The notes under the pieces: model-generated
Seen by the model: only the letters and a program-made list of their open reading frames with translations
Told to the model about the DNA's origin: nothing
The model's database searches: none
Assembly: GCA_964463245.1 (NCBI GenBank)
Contig: CAYXBU010000035.1
Span: forward strand, 1 to 21,688
DNA length: 21,688 bases
Reading direction: 5' to 3'
Origin: CAMEON01 sp964463245
GTDB lineage: Bacteria; Bacillota; Clostridia; Oscillospirales; CAG-272
Made by a program: the position numbers and the translations under genes
Part shown: piece after piece, positions 15,197 through 21,688 of the stretch
Layout: every line of letters starts with the position of its first letter
Numbering within the stretch: position 1 is the stretch's first letter

Positions 15197-16281
15197 TGCC
15201 CATGACCGAGGGAGACGGCCTCCTGCCCGTGAGTTTCCTGTCGGCGGAGAATGCCGAGCTGCGGGGATATGACAGCGGCATCGTCCTTTCCAACCTGTCG
15301 CGGCTCCTGCCGCGGCGGGTGCGGATGGGAGAGGCCGTCCTCGCCGAGCTTTGGGAACTGGCGGGCGCGGCTCTTGCCGATGCCGGGGGAGACCCGGACA
15401 TCCTGCGCAGTATCCTGCTTGCCCTCCAAGCCGAGGGTGGGCAGGATGCCCCGCCGGAGCTGTTGTCCGCGCTCCTTCCCGCTGATCGGGAGCTGTTGCT
15501 CCGCACACTGCCCGCTGTGACCCTTTTCGAGCGGCTGGTGCTCTACCGCTTCTTGGATGAGCAGGAGCCGGCAGGTCGGCTGTCTCTGCTCCCCCTGCGG
15601 GAGGTCGCGCCATCGGCACGCAACCGGATCGCCTACATGAGCGGCTCGCTGGCGGATAAGGCCTACCTGCGCTTTTCGTCACTCTTGCCGGATGCCCGTG
15701 CGACGGATGTCCACAGCTTCGTGGATGCCTGCGAGGAGGTCTACAACGGCCTGTGTCAGTTCTGCATCCTGCCGCTGGAGAGTGCCGAGGAGGGACGGCT
15801 GACCGCCTTCTCGCGGCTCATCATCCGCTACGGCTTGCAGACCGTCGCGGTCTGCGACGTGAACCGTCATGGCTCCGGCGGCCGCCACACCCGCTTTGCC
15901 CTCCTGTGCATGGGGGACGGGGAAATGGTGTTTCGGTGCGGTCAGGGCTTTCCCCGTCCGCAGGTTCTGGAGCTGTTGCACACCTCCCGCACTCAGCCGT
16001 CTGTGACGGATGTGCTGTGCGCGGCGGATCTCTGCGGCCTGTCGCTCCTGCGCGCCGACAGCCTGTCGGCGACGGATGCCGTCATGGTCGCGCAGGGAAG
16101 GGAGACCGATGTCGAGGGCTATTCTCAAACCGAAGGCCTGCCGATCCTGCTCTCCTTTGCCCTCTGCCCGCCCGACGGTCGACCGGATGAGGCGGCACTG
16201 TCGGTCTTCCTCCGCTGGCTCTCGCTGGAGGCGGGAGATGACATCCCAACGGGGTGCTACGGACAGCTCAATGATGCATGA
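15196..16281 (+). CDS. Prephenate-dehydratase-like protein lacking one lobe; function unknown
   Basis: A 361-residue protein translated by TGATG coupling from htpG. Residues about 1-140 are helical and unrecognised. From Ile145 the sequence follows a prephenate dehydratase pattern: RIAYMSGSLADKAYLRF resembles the first strand and helix, SFVDACEEVYNGLCQFCILPLES (ending at residues 193-196, PLES) resembles the SFxxxxxxVxxGxxDxGVxPIENS block, and RYGLQTVAV is followed by HTRFALL with Thr232-Arg233-Phe234, like the catalytic TRF motif. Only about 37 residues separate PLES from TRF, where canonical enzymes have roughly 95-100, so the second lobe is absent. Residues 240-361 might be an ACT-like regulatory domain but this is weak. 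Catalysis is doubtful; ligand sensing is possible (inference). Confidence 0.6.
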   Translation: MPMTEGDGLLPVSFLSAENAELRGYDSGIVLSNLSRLLPRRVRMGEAVLAELWELAGAALADAGGDPDILRSILLALQAEGGQDAPPELLSALLPADRELLLRTLPAVTLFERLVLYRFLDEQEPAGRLSLLPLREVAPSARNRIAYMSGSLADKAYLRFSSLLPDARATDVHSFVDACEEVYNGLCQFCILPLESAEEGRLTAFSRLIIRYGLQTVAVCDVNRHGSGGRHTRFALLCMGDGEMVFRCGQGFPRPQVLELLHTSRTQPSVTDVLCAADLCGLSLLRADSLSATDAVMVAQGRETDVEGYSQTEGLPILLSFALCPPDGRPDEAALSVFLRWLSLEAGDDIPTGCYGQLNDA

Positions 16282-16316
16282 TATGATACGATATACATGA
16301 AAGGAATCGATTGAAA

Positions 16317-16580
16317 ATGGAACACTTTACCTACAAGCCGACCGGCGTTTGCTCTCGCGGCATTGATATTGACCTTGTGGGAGACCGCATCGAGAAGGTC
16401 ACCTTCACGGGCGGTTGCTCCGGCAACACCCAGGGCGTGGCGGCACTGGTCGCGGGGATGGACATGGACGAGGCGATCCGTCGCCTGTCCGGCATCCGTT
16501 GCAGCGCCAAGGCGACCTCCTGCCCGGATCAGCTGGCGCAGGCACTCAAGCAGATACGCGCACAGCGCAATGCCGGGTAA
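16317..16580 (+). CDS. TSCPD domain-containing protein (TIGR03905 type)
   Basis: An 87-residue protein that consists almost wholly of a TSCPD domain (PF12637). The family name motif is visible as KATSCPDQLAQAL near the C-terminus, preceded by GVCSRGIDIDL and FTGGCSGNTQGVAALV. Four conserved Cys (near residues 11, 33, 59 and 66) could bind metal or a cofactor. The domain is also found at the C-terminus of some class II ribonucleotide reductases, but stand-alone forms in Clostridia have no settled function. The ATG at 16317 gives the usual family start MEHFTYKPTGVCSR; a TTG at 16311 sits closer to the AAAGGA (16300-16305) and is a possible alternative. The upstream TATGAT at 16282-16287 could be a weak -10. 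Confidence 0.9.
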   Translation: MEHFTYKPTGVCSRGIDIDLVGDRIEKVTFTGGCSGNTQGVAALVAGMDMDEAIRRLSGIRCSAKATSCPDQLAQALKQIRAQRNAG

Positions 16581-16607
16581 ATACAGACAACGTGGAGAAG
16601 GATCCTT

Positions 16608-18680
16608 ATGAACGAGAAAGAAACTGTCGATACCTCAACGACACCACACCGATGGCAGGACAGAGCTTCCCGCCTCGGTCGATGCCTGCTTGACCCGGAG
16701 AAGCCGTGGCTGTATTTATGGGTCGCGTTCGCCCTGGTGCTCGTGATCGAAAGTCTGGCGCGCCATGCGTTCTTCGGCAGCATCCTGTTTCTGGTGCAGA
16801 ACCCGATCGCCTTCCTGATCTGCGTGGGCATGGTGGCAAGCACCCTGCTCTTGTCGCTGTTCTGCCCCAAGCGGGTGCCCATGCTGGCCTGCTTAGCGTT
16901 TATTTGGTTCGTCCTCGGCATGACCGAGTTCATCCTGCTTTTCAACCGTGTCACCCCCTTGACGGCCGTGGACTTCTCGGTCTTCTTCAGCGTACTGCCG
17001 ATCATGGATAACTACTTGAAGAAGTGGCAGATCATCGGCATCATCGTTGGGCTGATCCTCTGTATCGCGGGGCTGGTCGTCCTGTTCATACGAGCTAAGA
17101 CCTGCCGGTTCCATTGGAAGCGTGCCGTGATCTCGCTCGTCTCTGCGGTGGGCGCGACCGCCCTGCTGATCGTGACCGGCTTTGCTTGCGAGAACGTGAC
17201 CTCGAACTTCACCAATCTCAAGAACGCATACGATGATTACGGCTTTGCCTACTGCTTCTTTGTCAGCATCGTGGATCGCGGCGTGGATAAGCCGGATGCG
17301 TATGGTCAGGAATATGTACAGGGCATTTTGGAGACCATTCCGAACAAGTCAGATGACTCGGGTGAACAGACAGCTACCCAGCCCAATGTCATCATCGTGC
17401 AGCTGGAATCCTTCTTTGACGTGACCACTCTGCAGGGTGTTACCTACTCAAAGGAGCCCCTGCCCAACCTGCGACAGCAGATCACGCAGTACCCGAACGG
17501 ACTTCTGGAGGTTCCCGTGATCGGTGCCGGAACCGTCAACTCGGAGTTTGAGATATTGACCGGTATGCGGGTGCAGGATTTCGGCGCGGCGGAGTACCCC
17601 TTCAAGTCGGTTCTGACCCGTGAGACCTGTGAGACGGTCGCGTATGACCTGCTGAAGTCCGGCTACCGCACCCATGCGATCCACAACCACCAGGGGTCAT
17701 TCTACGGGCGGGATGAGGTGTACAAGCACCTCGGCTTTGAGGATTTCACCTCCATTGAGTATTTCCGCGACCCTGAGTTTAACGAGAACTCCTGGGCGAA
17801 GGACACCCTTCTGACCGAGGAGATCTTAGAGCTGATCAACGGAACGACCGAGCGAGACTTCGTGTTCGCCGTGTCGGTGCAGGCACACGGAAAATATCCG
17901 AGTGAGTACCAACCGGGGGAGGACGATGTGCAGGTGACCGGCGGCATCGAGGATGCCGAAAGTCTGGCGAAGCTCAATTACTATCTGGGGCAGCTCTACG
18001 AGGTGGATCAATTCATCGGGGAGCTGTATCGGGCAGTCATGGAGCTGGAGGAGGAGACGGTGCTTGTCTTCTACGGAGACCACCTGCCCAGTCTGGCCGG
18101 CGACGAGTGCCTGACCTTGACCACGGGTGAGTATCAGACACCATACTGGATCATCTCCAATTATGACCTCGACATGAGCGTGTCAGCAGGTGGGGAACTG
18201 TATGCCTACCAGCTGTTCCCGTTGGTCATGCAGCTGATCGGGAACGACGAGGGACTGATCAACCGGTTCCACGCCGCACGCAAGGGCATGGATACCTATC
18301 TGGAGGATCTTGCAACACTGGAGTACGACATTCTGTACGGCGAGAAGTATGCACTGGATGAGCAGTACCCGATCATGGAGAACATGACCATGGGCACCCG
18401 CCCCATTTCCATCACATCCGTGACTGTGCAGGAGGATGGTTTCATCTATGTGAGCGGAAAAAATTTCACCCCCTACAGCGTTGTCGCCATCGACGGAAGC
18501 GAGCGGGACACACAGTTCGTGGACGAGCATACCCTCATTGCAGAAAAGGGACTCTTGGATGACCTGAGTTTCTCCTCGATTATGGAGGTAACCGTGCGCC
18601 AGACCTCCCGAAACGCCAAGACCCTGTCCGAGACGGTGCCGTTCATCTTGGATATATCCTCGGATACCTCGGACAAGTGA
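16608..18680 (+). CDS. LTA synthase family sulfatase-like membrane enzyme with C-terminal extension
   Basis: A 690-residue membrane protein of the LtaS/MdoB family (alkaline phosphatase superfamily), which transfers glycerol-phosphate from phosphatidylglycerol to cell-envelope polymers outside the cell. Five or so membrane spans lie within residues about 35-200. The extracellular domain has the metal and catalytic residues: Glu267 in VQLESFFD, nucleophile Thr309 in GAGTVNSEFE, His427 in AHGKYPSEY, and Asp491-His492 in YGDHLP. After the enzyme domain (to about 600) comes a short beta-rich tail (SITSVTVQEDGFIYVSGKNF through VPFILDI) like an IPT/TIG-type immunoglobulin fold, unusual for LtaS. 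GGAGAAGGA at 16594-16602 is the ribosome site. The gene ends at a bidirectional terminator. Confidence 0.92.
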   Translation: MNEKETVDTSTTPHRWQDRASRLGRCLLDPEKPWLYLWVAFALVLVIESLARHAFFGSILFLVQNPIAFLICVGMVASTLLLSLFCPKRVPMLACLAFIWFVLGMTEFILLFNRVTPLTAVDFSVFFSVLPIMDNYLKKWQIIGIIVGLILCIAGLVVLFIRAKTCRFHWKRAVISLVSAVGATALLIVTGFACENVTSNFTNLKNAYDDYGFAYCFFVSIVDRGVDKPDAYGQEYVQGILETIPNKSDDSGEQTATQPNVIIVQLESFFDVTTLQGVTYSKEPLPNLRQQITQYPNGLLEVPVIGAGTVNSEFEILTGMRVQDFGAAEYPFKSVLTRETCETVAYDLLKSGYRTHAIHNHQGSFYGRDEVYKHLGFEDFTSIEYFRDPEFNENSWAKDTLLTEEILELINGTTERDFVFAVSVQAHGKYPSEYQPGEDDVQVTGGIEDAESLAKLNYYLGQLYEVDQFIGELYRAVMELEEETVLVFYGDHLPSLAGDECLTLTTGEYQTPYWIISNYDLDMSVSAGGELYAYQLFPLVMQLIGNDEGLINRFHAARKGMDTYLEDLATLEYDILYGEKYALDEQYPIMENMTMGTRPISITSVTVQEDGFIYVSGKNFTPYSVVAIDGSERDTQFVDEHTLIAEKGLLDDLSFSSIMEVTVRQTSRNAKTLSETVPFILDISSDTSDK

Positions 18681-18693
18681 TGAAAGTAAGATC

Positions 18694-18731
18694 AAAAAAA
18701 AGAGCCTTTGCAGGAATGCAGAGGCTCTTTT
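18694..18731. terminator. Bidirectional intrinsic terminator between convergent genes
   Basis: GAGCCTTTGCA (18702-18712) pairs with TGCAGAGGCTC (18717-18727), 11 positions with one G-U and a GGAA tetraloop. TTTT follows (18728-18731) and an eight-base A run precedes (18694-18701), so transcripts from both the LTA-synthase-like gene and the minus-strand redox gene could end here. Confidence 0.9.
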
Positions 18732-18749
18732 GATATGTGTGCAGTGTGT

Positions 18750-20303
18750 TTATGACATCATCGCCGGCGCGATGGCTGCCAGAAGGGTCTCGTAGTCAGC
18801 CGAGCCGACATGGCGGAAGATGATCTTCCCCTCTTGATCCAGCACGATGGTCACGGGCAGGGAATCCGAGCGGCCGATGGCATCAAAGACCGTGCCGCCC
18901 ATGCAGGCATCGCTTGCATCAAAGGCGAATCGGATGGCGGAAAACACGTTCTCGCGGATGTAGGCAAGAGCGGAGGCCTGTGCCTTCTCGGTCGCATCGG
19001 TGGAGATGGCCAGTACCTCGACCTGCCCCGCAAAATCCTTGGCCAGTTGCTCAAACTCAGGCAGCTCCTTCTTGCAGGGGCCGCACCAGGAGGCCCAGAA
19101 GTTGACGATCACGATGCTGTCTCGATGCTCGGACAGGGTGAATGTCTCGTCCTTGCCCGCCTCGGGAACCGTGAAGTCCGGGCAGAAGTTGCCCACCTCG
19201 TAGCCGTATTCCTGCGGCAGCTCGGTCACGGTGCTGTCATCCTTGCGGAAGTTGTAGTACCAGATCGCCCCGCCCAGCACAGCTACGGCCAGCACGGCGG
19301 CTGTGATCTGACAGACCTTGCGGCGGCGGGTCAGCTTCCGTGCCTGCGCGTCTGCGGCCTCCGGCTCTGCGGGAGCAGACGTCGTGTCACCTCCGATGGC
19401 GGCGGTGGGGTCGGCAATGAAGTAGCGGGAGCCGCTCCGATGGATGGCGTTGGTGGGGCATACCGGGATGCAATCCCCGCAGTGGATGCACTCGTGATCC
19501 CCCACATGGCGGATGTCCATCTTGCAGGTGGTCACGCAGAGCCCACACTGAATGCAGGTCTGCCGATCCAACTTGACTCCCAGCATGGCGACCCGACAGA
19601 AGAAGCCGTAGATAGCCCCCAGCGGGCAGAAGAACCGACAGAAGAAGCGGAAGATGAAGACCGAGGCGACCAAGAAGACCACCAGCAGGCAGAATTTCCA
19701 GGTGAACAGCGGTCCCAGCATACCGAACATATCCGCGTTGTCGGGGTGGATCAGAAGGCTCAGTGCGCCGATCAGGGTGCCGTCCGGGCATATGTACTTG
19801 CAGAAGCCGGGGACGGCCAGCTTGTCCGAGAAGGCCAGCGGGATCAAGATCACCATGGCGACTAAGATCACATACTTAAAGTAGGAGAGCACCCGTGTTG
19901 CGCGGCTCTTTTTCAATTTCGGGGAGGGGATCTTGTGAAGCAGCTCCTGGATCAGCCCGAAGGGGCAGAGGAAGCCACAGATGGTGCGCCCCAGCAGGAG
20001 TCCGAGCAGGACAAAGATGCCGAACACATACGCGAGGGAGGAGGTCTTTGAGCTCGCCAGCGCGTTCTGCAGAGAGCCCAAGGGACAGGCACCCACGGCA
20101 CCGGGACAGGAGTAGCAGTTCAACCCGGGGACACACAGATTCTTGGTATTGCCGGTGAATATCTTTCCGGTGGCAAAGCCCTTGAGGTTGGCGTTGTAGA
20201 GCAGGGCGGCGTAGACCTGTATCAGGCGCCGCTTGGAAGGCTTGTGGCGGCGTAACCAACCGCGCAGGCCTTTTTGATCCTTCTGATTGATTTGATTATC
20301 CAA
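18750..20303 (-). CDS. Membrane 4Fe-4S ferredoxin fused to a TlpA/thioredoxin-like domain
   Basis: A 517-residue fusion. The N-terminal half resembles NapH/CcoG-type membrane iron-sulfur proteins: GLNCYSCPGAVGACPLGSL, CGFLCPFGLIQELL and FCRFFCPLGAIYG lie near membrane spans, followed by two cytoplasmic ferredoxin motifs, CIQCGLCVTTCKMDI and CIHCGDCIPVCPTNAI. After an Ala/Pro linker and one more span (VCQITAAVLAVAVLGGAIWYY) comes a TlpA/AhpC-like domain with active site WASWCGPCK, which should lie outside the membrane. Electrons could pass from cytosolic donors through the clusters to reduce extracytoplasmic thiols (inference). TTG at 20303 is chosen because GGAG lies ten bases upstream and the overlap with the previous gene is 8 bases. 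An ATG at 20351 would overlap by 56 bases and has no clear ribosome site. Confidence 0.9.
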   Translation of the reverse strand: MDNQINQKDQKGLRGWLRRHKPSKRRLIQVYAALLYNANLKGFATGKIFTGNTKNLCVPGLNCYSCPGAVGACPLGSLQNALASSKTSSLAYVFGIFVLLGLLLGRTICGFLCPFGLIQELLHKIPSPKLKKSRATRVLSYFKYVILVAMVILIPLAFSDKLAVPGFCKYICPDGTLIGALSLLIHPDNADMFGMLGPLFTWKFCLLVVFLVASVFIFRFFCRFFCPLGAIYGFFCRVAMLGVKLDRQTCIQCGLCVTTCKMDIRHVGDHECIHCGDCIPVCPTNAIHRSGSRYFIADPTAAIGGDTTSAPAEPEAADAQARKLTRRRKVCQITAAVLAVAVLGGAIWYYNFRKDDSTVTELPQEYGYEVGNFCPDFTVPEAGKDETFTLSEHRDSIVIVNFWASWCGPCKKELPEFEQLAKDFAGQVEVLAISTDATEKAQASALAYIRENVFSAIRFAFDASDACMGGTVFDAIGRSDSLPVTIVLDQEGKIIFRHVGSADYETLLAAIAPAMMS

Positions 20304-21204
20304 GACCGATACACTCCGTACATATTTTCGTTGCTTTGACAAAGACCTCATGCATACTGCCGTTGAAGCAGCCCAAGAGGACGAGCGACAGGCCGACCGC
20401 CAGCAGGGACAGCCGCAGGATCAGCAACCGTCGTCTGCTCGTGCGGGCGGGAGCGGTGGGGGGCGGGAGTGGCTTTCCCGTCTTCATAAGCTCCTTGACG
20501 GTCGCGGCCTCCTTTTGCAGGAGTTTGTTCTGGGCGTAGACATACACAAGCCCCCCCGCCAGCAGGACGGCGAGGAAGGGCAGGGCAAACAGCACCGCGT
20601 GTGCCACCTCGCGATTGATGTCCTCGTTGGGGAAATGGGAGAAGTCCGCAAAGTAGAGAAACGGGAAGACAAGACACACGGCGGCGATCCCGCACAGGGC
20701 GCAGAGGAACCTCCGCGCGGTGCGCTTTATGTTCTGATAGGCGGCGGAGGCCTCGGCAAAGGCGGCCTCGCTCCCCTCCCGCGGGCTCTGCGGCAGGCGG
20801 GCAGCTTGCTTTTTCAGCCGATCTGACAGCATGAGCTCCGGGGCACGCTCCGGTCGGGGAGCGGTCTTGCGGGTCAGTACCGATATGACCATCCCCGCGA
20901 CCAGTGCGACCAGCCACACGCACACGAAGGGCACCAGCTGACGCAGGCGTTCCCCCGCGATGGCGCGGGAGTAGATAGGAATGGCGTTGGCGGCGTGAGC
21001 GACCGCGAGATCGGTCCGAAGGTCGCTCCAGCCCTCCTCCTCGGCCTGTCGGCGGGTCTCCTCCCGCGCCTGCTCCTTGGCATCCATGCCGTCGAAGTAG
21101 ACGGAGGCCGTCTGGAGCAGGAATATACCCCCGAGCAGGATGGTCAGCACCAGAAAGAAGATGCTGTAGCCGTCCGAGAGGGTAGTTTTATTGCTTTTGC
21201 GCAT
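20296..21204 (-). CDS. Multi-pass membrane protein ending in a CD1871A-like CXXC tail
   Basis: A 302-residue protein with about five hydrophobic segments (near residues 14-37, 90-112, 166-188, 203-225 and 262-285) and a polar, Glu/Arg-rich loop at about 40-85. The last ~40 residues (final span, then VFVKATKICTECIGLG with Cys295 and Cys298) match the short CD1871A-type CXXC proteins of Clostridia, in which this tail makes up most of the protein. Here it is joined to a large unrecognised membrane region. AAAGGA nine bases upstream supports the ATG at 21204. The gene is first in a two-gene transcript with the 4Fe-4S/TlpA fusion, so the CXXC pair is a likely thiol partner of that protein (inference). 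Confidence 0.82.
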   Translation of the reverse strand: MRKSNKTTLSDGYSIFFLVLTILLGGIFLLQTASVYFDGMDAKEQAREETRRQAEEEGWSDLRTDLAVAHAANAIPIYSRAIAGERLRQLVPFVCVWLVALVAGMVISVLTRKTAPRPERAPELMLSDRLKKQAARLPQSPREGSEAAFAEASAAYQNIKRTARRFLCALCGIAAVCLVFPFLYFADFSHFPNEDINREVAHAVLFALPFLAVLLAGGLVYVYAQNKLLQKEAATVKELMKTGKPLPPPTAPARTSRRRLLILRLSLLAVGLSLVLLGCFNGSMHEVFVKATKICTECIGLG

Positions 21205-21240
21205 GGTATCGTATCCTTTCCTGTTCGGATTCCGGGATCT

Positions 21241-21269
21241 ATTGTACCACGTTGACCCGCAAATGTCAA
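21241..21269 (-). promoter_or_regulatory. Sigma-A promoter of the minus-strand redox operon
   Basis: Read on the minus strand, TTGACA (21269-21264) and TACAAT (21246-21241) are separated by 17 bases. It lies 36 bases upstream of the ATG at 21204. Confidence 0.88.
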
Positions 21270-21342
21270 GTGCCCGACGGGAGAATTCGCAAGGATAGGT
21301 GTGGCGTTAAGGCATCGACGTCGAAATAATTGAATACCGCTG

Positions 21343-21371
21343 TTGACAATTTCTTGACTTTATGGTATAAT
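21343..21371 (+). promoter_or_regulatory. Consensus sigma-A promoter of the collagen-like lipoprotein gene
   Basis: TTGACA (21343-21348) and TATAAT (21366-21371) are perfect and 17 bases apart. A second TTGACT lies inside the spacer (21354-21359), too close to serve the same -10. The GTG start at 21427 has AAGGAG at 21411-21416. The promoter is divergent from the one at 21241-21269. Confidence 0.9.
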
Positions 21372-21426
21372 TTCCATCGTATCGGCTCAATTTTGCCGGC
21401 ATAGTATCATAAGGAGAACATACACA

Positions 21427-21688
21427 GTGAAAAGAATATGGAGCGGACTGCTTGCGGCAGCCCTCGTTGTCTGTGCCATGCTAACTACAGGATGCGATGA
21501 AATTGCCCTGCCGGAGGGAGCAACCGAGAGTGCCACGGTCGATGTATTGCAGATCCAAGGCGAGAAGGGTGACAAGGGCGACCAAGGCATCCAGGGCGAG
21601 AAGGGTGACAAGGGAGACCAAGGCGAGCAAGGCATCCAAGGCGAGAAGGGTGACAAGGGCGACCAAGGCATCCAGGGCGAGAAGGGTG
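21427..21688 (+). CDS. Collagen-like repeat lipoprotein, 5' part only
   Basis: The gene starts with GTG at 21427 (AAGGAG ten bases upstream) and runs off the window with 87 codons visible. Residues 1-22 are a lipoprotein signal (KRIWSGLLAAALVVCAMLTTG) before Cys23, in a relaxed lipobox. A short acidic spacer (about 24-44) leads into Gly-X-Y triplets: GEKGDKGDQGIQ, then GEKGDKGDQGEQGIQ, then the first unit again. Such Lys/Asp/Gln-rich triplets are typical of bacterial collagen-like proteins, which form trimeric stalks displayed at the cell surface; no host or environmental ligand can be named. The C-terminal domain that would show its role is outside the window. Its own perfect promoter suggests abundant expression. 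Confidence 0.88.
   Translation, partial: MKRIWSGLLAAALVVCAMLTTGCDEIALPEGATESATVDVLQIQGEKGDKGDQGIQGEKGDKGDQGEQGIQGEKGDKGDQGIQGEKG
21559..21688 (+). repeat. In-frame tandem repeats encoding collagen-like triplets
   Basis: Units of 36, 45 and 36 bases (21559-21594, 21595-21639, 21640-21675) plus the start of a fourth (21676-21688) are nearly identical at the DNA level. All encode GEKGDKGDQG followed by IQ or EQGIQ. Near-identity at synonymous sites suggests recent expansion or homogenisation. Confidence 0.92.

Noticed and set aside
16260..16287. Possible promoter (CGGACA, 16 bases, TATGAT) before the TSCPD gene
   Set aside because: The -35 matches poorly and the spacer is short; mentioned only as a weak option in the gene entry.
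21315..21324. Perfect palindrome TCGACGTCGA upstream of the collagen-like gene
   Set aside because: A ten-base palindrome is expected many times by chance in a window of this size and it does not overlap either promoter.
21387..21671. Minus-strand frame rich in Trp-Ser-Pro-Leu repeats
   Set aside because: It is the antisense reading of the collagen-coding repeats.
1..21688. tRNA, rRNA, CRISPR, insertion sequence or phage genes
   Set aside because: No cloverleaf with a T-loop GGTTCGA-type core, no spaced direct repeats outside the collagen gene, no terminal inverted repeats and no transposase or integrase motifs were seen.

Overview
The window looks like a chromosomal segment of a fairly GC-rich member of the Clostridia (Bacillota), probably Oscillospirales-like. 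This rests on family content and signals: an S-box (SAM-I) riboswitch in front of metK, RecD2, an HtpG-type Hsp90, an LTA-synthase-family enzyme, a TIGR03905-type TSCPD protein, a C-terminal CD1871A-like CXXC tail, lipoprotein signals, strong Shine-Dalgarno sites and near-perfect sigma-A promoters. No rRNA, tRNA, insertion sequence, phage gene or CRISPR array was seen.

Layout. Positions 1-426 hold the 3' end of a metallophosphoesterase gene, followed by a visibly AT-richer stretch without a clear gene. A consensus promoter (658-686) drives an orphan lipoprotein solute-binding protein (741-2267). Sixteen bases after its stop codon a SAM-I riboswitch with a terminator-type expression platform begins, followed by metK. 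A small membrane-anchored protein, recD2 and a comF-type phosphoribosyltransferase gene follow as a tight co-directional group that ends in a terminator overlapping the comF stop codon. After a hairpin-rich leader come three small uncharacterised genes that overlap each other by 8 nt (7273-8471), then a terminator.

A second promoter (8578-8606) precedes a membrane protein and an alpha/beta hydrolase (ATGA overlap), and two tandem AI-2E-family permease paralogues. htpG overlaps, by TGATG, an odd protein that resembles a prephenate dehydratase lacking one lobe. A TSCPD protein and an LTA-synthase-like enzyme with an extra C-terminal domain end this rightward block at a bidirectional terminator (18694-18731).

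On the minus strand, a promoter (21241-21269) drives two genes. The first encodes a multi-pass membrane protein ending in a CD1871A-like CXXC tail. The second encodes a membrane 4Fe-4S ferredoxin fused to a TlpA-like thioredoxin domain. Together they look like a trans-membrane electron or thiol relay. Divergently, a consensus promoter (21343-21371) drives a lipoprotein with collagen-like Gly-X-Y repeats that runs off the window.

The best candidates for something little described are the minus-strand redox pair, the three-gene overlapping set with its structured leader, and the shortened prephenate-dehydratase-like protein.
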